In this document: positions 12,997-15,647 of the stretch, piece by piece | Numbering within the stretch: position 1 is the first letter of the stretch | Layout: every line of letters starts with the position of its first letter | NCBI GenBank assembly: GCA_002451755.1 | Contig: DKDF01000061.1 | Span: 24,637 to 40,283 of the forward strand | Source of the DNA: Ruminococcaceae bacterium UBA6855 | GTDB taxonomy: Bacteria > Bacillota > Clostridia > Oscillospirales > Acutalibacteraceae | Direction of reading: 5' to 3' | Length of the DNA: 15,647 nucleotides | Notes under the pieces: generated by a model | The model's input: the letters and a program-made list of their open reading frames with translations, nothing else | Told to the model about the DNA's origin: nothing | The model's database searches: none | Program-made: the position numbers and the translations under genes

Positions 12997-14334
12997 TTAC
13001 TGGCGGGGACCGGTGAAGCCGTTCGCCTGCTGGAACTTGTCGATCTTGTCGATAACGCTGAGGACAACATCGAAGCCGTCGCCGACGGTGTCAACGCTGA
13101 AGCGCTCGGGCATATCGTGCCAGGTGTGATAATAATAGGTCAGGGTCGGATCCTGAGCCGCAAAGGTAACGGACTTCATGCCCGCCTTGGTCATCGGGGT
13201 GCTGTCGCAGCCGCCGACGGGGTTATGTATGCAGCCGTTAGACTTGCTCTGAATGCCGAGCTCCGAGAAAGTATCCTTGAACATCGCTTCAAGATCCTTG
13301 TCGAAGCGGCAGAACTGCCAATCGTCCTTGATAACGACCTCGAAATAGTCCTTATCGGCGACGGAGTCCAGATTTATGTTCCATGCGTTCTCAAGAATAG
13401 CCTCGCCCTTATGAGCGCGGGTGAAAGCGAGGGAACCGCGGAGTCCCGCCTCCTCAGAGCCGCAGTTGAAGTCAATGATGCGGCAGTTCTTGGGCATCTT
13501 ATCGGGATTCTCTTTGAAATACTTTGTAACAGCATAGCTGATAGCGCAGCCGGATGCGTTATCCATAGCGCCGCGGGATGCGTTGCGCGGATCGGGATCA
13601 GCCCACATGACAAGGAACGCGCAGCCGATAGCGGTAACGAGGGGCAGGAAGCGCATAGCGAACATGAAGTTCACGAACGCGGGAGAAGCAAAAGCTTCCG
13701 CCGCCCAATCTGCGCCGAAATAATAGCCGGTGTAGAGGGTCGCGACGGCAATCGAAGTGCCTGCAAGGAAGAAGAAGCAGAGCGCACCGAAGCCGACCTT
13801 GCCGAAGGTGGCAACGAGACCGAGTGCGGGGTTGGTCTTAGCGAACTTCGACGCGTGCTCGGAATGACGCCAGTTCCAGCTGGTGTCGGTATGGCCGGAG
13901 AGGATGATGGTGTAGTCATACTTGCCATCCTCCGGGAGCAGCTCGCCGTAGGTGTTCTGCGATACCTCCTGCTTGAAGAACATATCGAACCAGGTCTTAT
14001 AGAGGAAAACGCTGCAGACGAGCCAGACGATGCATGCCGCCGAAGCGAGCGCCATGCCGTACCAGACCGCGGGGATGCCCATTGCGATATAGACAAGGGC
14101 GCTCAGCGCGAGACCGAGCCAGCCGGCATAGGGGATTCCGCCGATGGACGCGCGCGGGGAAACCGCAAACTCTTCGCGAACGGGCTCGATGCCGATCTCT
14201 CTGAGCTTATCGCCCATATAAGCGGCAAACTTTTTTTCGCCGTCCGAACCCGGCAATCTTGCGCCGATGTTCTTCGCGGCATGATTGATTATGTCGTATA
14301 CCTCTTCGGCATACTTTCTGTGTTCTTCTTTCAT
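12997..14334 (-). CDS. Membrane-inserted M28-family zinc metallopeptidase (paralog 2)
   Basis: This 445-residue paralog of the downstream gene has the same layout. Ligands are H148 and D150 in LSGHTDTSW, D258 in GAMDNASG, E294/E295 in GSEEAGLRG, D323 in NINLDSV, and H403 in YYYHTWHD. Hydrophobic helices lie at about 69-90, 93-112, 180-203 and 221-244, again flanking the first ligand. The first ligand falls at residue 148 in both paralogs, showing a shared N-terminal design. The ATG at 14334 is chosen over one at 14367 because the likely promoter -10 ends only 2 bases upstream of 14367, which puts the transcription start inside the longer frame; AAGGAG (minus strand, 14352-14347) serves 14334, though its 12-base spacing is long. 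It is the first gene of the pair. The substrate is unknown; peptides at the outer membrane face are a guess. Confidence 0.85.
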   Translation of the reverse strand: MKEEHRKYAEEVYDIINHAAKNIGARLPGSDGEKKFAAYMGDKLREIGIEPVREEFAVSPRASIGGIPYAGWLGLALSALVYIAMGIPAVWYGMALASAACIVWLVCSVFLYKTWFDMFFKQEVSQNTYGELLPEDGKYDYTIILSGHTDTSWNWRHSEHASKFAKTNPALGLVATFGKVGFGALCFFFLAGTSIAVATLYTGYYFGADWAAEAFASPAFVNFMFAMRFLPLVTAIGCAFLVMWADPDPRNASRGAMDNASGCAISYAVTKYFKENPDKMPKNCRIIDFNCGSEEAGLRGSLAFTRAHKGEAILENAWNINLDSVADKDYFEVVIKDDWQFCRFDKDLEAMFKDTFSELGIQSKSNGCIHNPVGGCDSTPMTKAGMKSVTFAAQDPTLTYYYHTWHDMPERFSVDTVGDGFDVVLSVIDKIDKFQQANGFTGPRQ

Positions 14335-14368
14335 GAAAAAGCGACACTCCTTTTGAAAATGTGCCATA

Positions 14369-14398
14369 ATTATACAATAATTAGATTCAAAATTGCAA
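14369..14398 (-). promoter_or_regulatory. Promoter of the M28 peptidase pair
   Basis: On the minus strand TTGCAA (14398-14393) and TATAAT (14374-14369) are 18 bases apart. The predicted start of transcription is near 14362, which supports the ATG at 14334. Confidence 0.6.
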
Positions 14399-14522
14399 TA
14401 GAGTTTAAAGAGAATATAAAAATTTCTTTAAATCTTTGTTAACAAGTAAATTTTTTCGGCATCGGGCGGAAATAATAATAAATGCAAAGGCGCTTTTTTC
14501 TATCAGAAAGGATAAAATTAAA

Positions 14523-14729
14523 ATGAATAAAGAAACCGAAAAAAAATTCAACTGCAGCCACTGCCCCACCCCGAGCTCAGACCCTGTCATGGGCGAACCC
14601 GAGGACTCATTCGACATGGTTAACAAATACGGAACTTATAACATTCAGCCGACCTCGCAGACGGAAAATTCTTTTCCGCATATTGCGCAGGGACTGCCGA
14701 AAAAGCGCAAAAACGGGAAGAAGAATTAA
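14523..14729 (+). CDS. 68-residue protein of unknown function with Cys pair and NKYGTYNIQPT segment
   Basis: This is a hydrophilic protein with no signal or membrane segment. An N-terminal CSHC (C11, C14) is followed by an acidic, Pro-rich stretch, the central DMVNKYGTYNIQPTSQTENS (31-50), then FPHIAQGLP (51-59) and a basic tail KKRKNGKKN. The central part and FPxIAQGLP look like a compact conserved block; I believe I have seen similar short clostridial proteins but cannot name a family. The ATG at 14523 is preferred to an upstream TTG because AGAAAGGA (14505-14512) precedes it by 10 bases and the upstream extension is unlike coding sequence. It lies between the divergent peptidase promoter and a LytTR regulator with its own promoter, so a role in that signalling system is only positional inference. 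The 14335-14522 spacer shows no clear plus-strand promoter. Confidence 0.7.
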   Translation: MNKETEKKFNCSHCPTPSSDPVMGEPEDSFDMVNKYGTYNIQPTSQTENSFPHIAQGLPKKRKNGKKN

Positions 14730-14804
14730 AAGGCTACCACCTCGGTACGAACATGACTTTTTTCGGTATTAACTAATTTTTTTTGGGCAAAGCATCCAAA
14801 TTCA

Positions 14805-14833
14805 TTGACAGAAATTGTTTAAAGTATTAAAAT
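14805..14833 (+). promoter_or_regulatory. Promoter of the LytTR response regulator gene
   Basis: TTGACA (14805-14810) and TAAAAT (14828-14833) are separated by 17 bases, 42 bases before the TTG start. No pair of LytTR-type direct repeats is evident upstream. Confidence 0.7.
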
Positions 14834-14875
14834 GCAGTAGGAAGTTTTTTTGTTCTTTTTTGGGGGTAGATTATA

Positions 14876-15598
14876 TTGAGAATTGCGGTATGTGATGACA
14901 ATCCGAGGGAGCTTCGTGAGATAATGTCACTCATTGAAGAATATCCGCGAAAGGCAGCCTACGGAATAAGTGCTACGGCCTTTTCAAACTCCGAGGAGTT
15001 GGCAGAGAGAATCGGTGAATTCGATATTTTTATTCTCGATTACCGAATGCCGGATATAGATGGGTTCGAGCTTGCAAAGCGTATCAGAGAAGAATATATG
15101 ACAATGAAGACTATTATATTCATCTCGCAATACGACGACATTGTCTACGACGCTTTTGAGGTTCATGCGCATCGCTATCTCACAAAGCCCGTTGAGAAAG
15201 AGAAGCTCTACCGTGCGCTCAACGAGCTGGACAAGGACGCATATTCATTCCGCCGCCTGCTCGTCAGAAACGGCGGGGATTCAAAGCTCATCGACATAGA
15301 CGGCATATATTTTATAAAAGTCGAGCGTAAGGACGCATATATCCACTACGACAGCGGCGGGCAGGAGAAAGTGTTCGTCTGCAAAAGGTCTCTCGACAGC
15401 CTTGAAAAGGAGCTTACGCCTTTTCACTTTTTCCGCACGCACCGCAGCTATCTGACGAATCTGTCGATGATAGATTACCTTAATACGGATGGTATATACA
15501 TAAAGAACCGTGAGGAGAGCATTCCGATCAGAGCGAAAAGCTTAAACAAGATATCCGGAAAGCTTCGCGAGCTGGCACGGCAGCGCAACGCACTTTAA
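14876..15598 (+). CDS. LytTR-family response regulator (AgrA/VirR type)
   Basis: This 240-residue response regulator consists of a receiver domain (1 to about 118) and a LytTR DNA-binding domain (about 135-236). The receiver has acidic pocket D7/D8, phosphoacceptor D55 in IFILDYRMPD, S84 in IIFISQ and K104 in YLTKP. The output domain contains GIYFIKVERKDAYIHY, FFRTHRSYLTNL and IPIRAKSLNKI, standard LytTR phrases. Such regulators usually answer to a GHKL-type sensor kinase and often to peptide signals, controlling bacteriocins, toxins or envelope genes. The start is TTG at 14876 with GGGGG at 14862-14866 and 9-base spacing. The next gene starts 19 bases after the stop, so the two are an operon. 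Targets are unknown. Confidence 0.92.
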   Translation: MRIAVCDDNPRELREIMSLIEEYPRKAAYGISATAFSNSEELAERIGEFDIFILDYRMPDIDGFELAKRIREEYMTMKTIIFISQYDDIVYDAFEVHAHRYLTKPVEKEKLYRALNELDKDAYSFRRLLVRNGGDSKLIDIDGIYFIKVERKDAYIHYDSGGQEKVFVCKRSLDSLEKELTPFHFFRTHRSYLTNLSMIDYLNTDGIYIKNREESIPIRAKSLNKISGKLRELARQRNAL

Positions 15599-15617
15599 AG
15601 TATAGGGGTAACAGAAG

Positions 15618-15647
15618 ATGAACAATGTTAAGGTACTAAACGCCGTT
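15618..15647 (+). CDS. Start of the next gene, cut by the window end (possible sensor kinase)
   Basis: Only ten codons are present: ATG at 15618 then MNNVKVLNAV. AGGGGTA (about 15604-15610) gives a good ribosome site 7 bases ahead. Its position right after a LytTR regulator suggests the cognate GHKL histidine kinase, but nothing in ten residues proves it. Confidence 0.5.
   Translation, partial: MNNVKVLNAV

Noticed and set aside
13117..14442. Long open frame on the plus strand opposite the second M28 peptidase
   Set aside because: It overlaps a gene with all M28 ligands, and its product is compositionally odd with no domain. It is treated as a shadow frame.
14730..14804. Possible T-box or other riboswitch ahead of the LytTR gene
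   Set aside because: A short TACC/GGTA pairing is present, but there is no T-box sequence, long leader or terminator/antiterminator pair.

Overview
The window looks like chromosomal DNA of an anaerobic, probably gut-associated member of the Clostridia (Oscillospiraceae/Ruminococcaceae-like). The reasons are strong AGGAGG-type ribosome binding sites, sigma-A-like promoters with 17-18 bp spacers, TTG/GTG starts, moderate-to-high GC with C-ending codons, and palindromic 'CCCCTCAGTCAC...GTGAC...GCTCCCC' repeats. This taxonomic placement is inference from style; there is no rRNA or marker gene here.

Layout. (1) 1-925: a REP-like palindrome, then a cytoplasmic-type N-acetylmuramoyl-L-alanine amidase with an SH3 domain. 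Its Shine-Dalgarno sequence is buried in a perfect 13-bp hairpin. (2) 1016-6676: a purine salvage and uptake operon. It holds xanthine phosphoribosyltransferase (xpt), a BMP/PnrA-family nucleoside-binding lipoprotein, an intrinsic terminator, a double-ATPase ABC protein and two permeases joined by short overlaps. The terminator between the binding protein and the ATPase would let the binding protein be made in excess of the membrane complex. (3) 6679-7655: class II fructose-bisphosphate aldolase with its own promoter and terminator. (4) 7673-9505: a divergent module. Two minus-strand membrane-protein genes with short C-terminal SHOCT-like motifs (three copies in total) face a 74-residue XRE repressor-like gene. 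Between them, two promoters share one -35 region and three similar 12-bp sites are spaced 31-32 bp apart, about three helical turns. (5) 9538-11341: an intracellular GH35 beta-galactosidase with a near-consensus promoter. (6) 11342-11674: a gene-free repeat zone with two identical 33-bp terminator-like direct repeats flanking a second REP-like palindrome. (7) 11675-14334 (minus): two tandem paralogous M28 metallopeptidases, each with transmembrane hairpins inserted around the first zinc ligand. (8) 14523-15647: a 68-residue protein of unknown function, then a LytTR-type response regulator and the first ten codons of a following gene that may be its sensor kinase.

How they work together. The clearest functional unit is nucleoside import (binding protein, ATPase, two permeases) feeding base salvage by xpt. 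The most system-like unrecognised piece is the XRE/SHOCT module, whose intergenic region reads as a compact autoregulated switch. The two membrane M28 peptidases and the small protein beside a LytTR regulator are further candidates. No mobile element genes, CRISPR array, tRNA or rRNA were seen.
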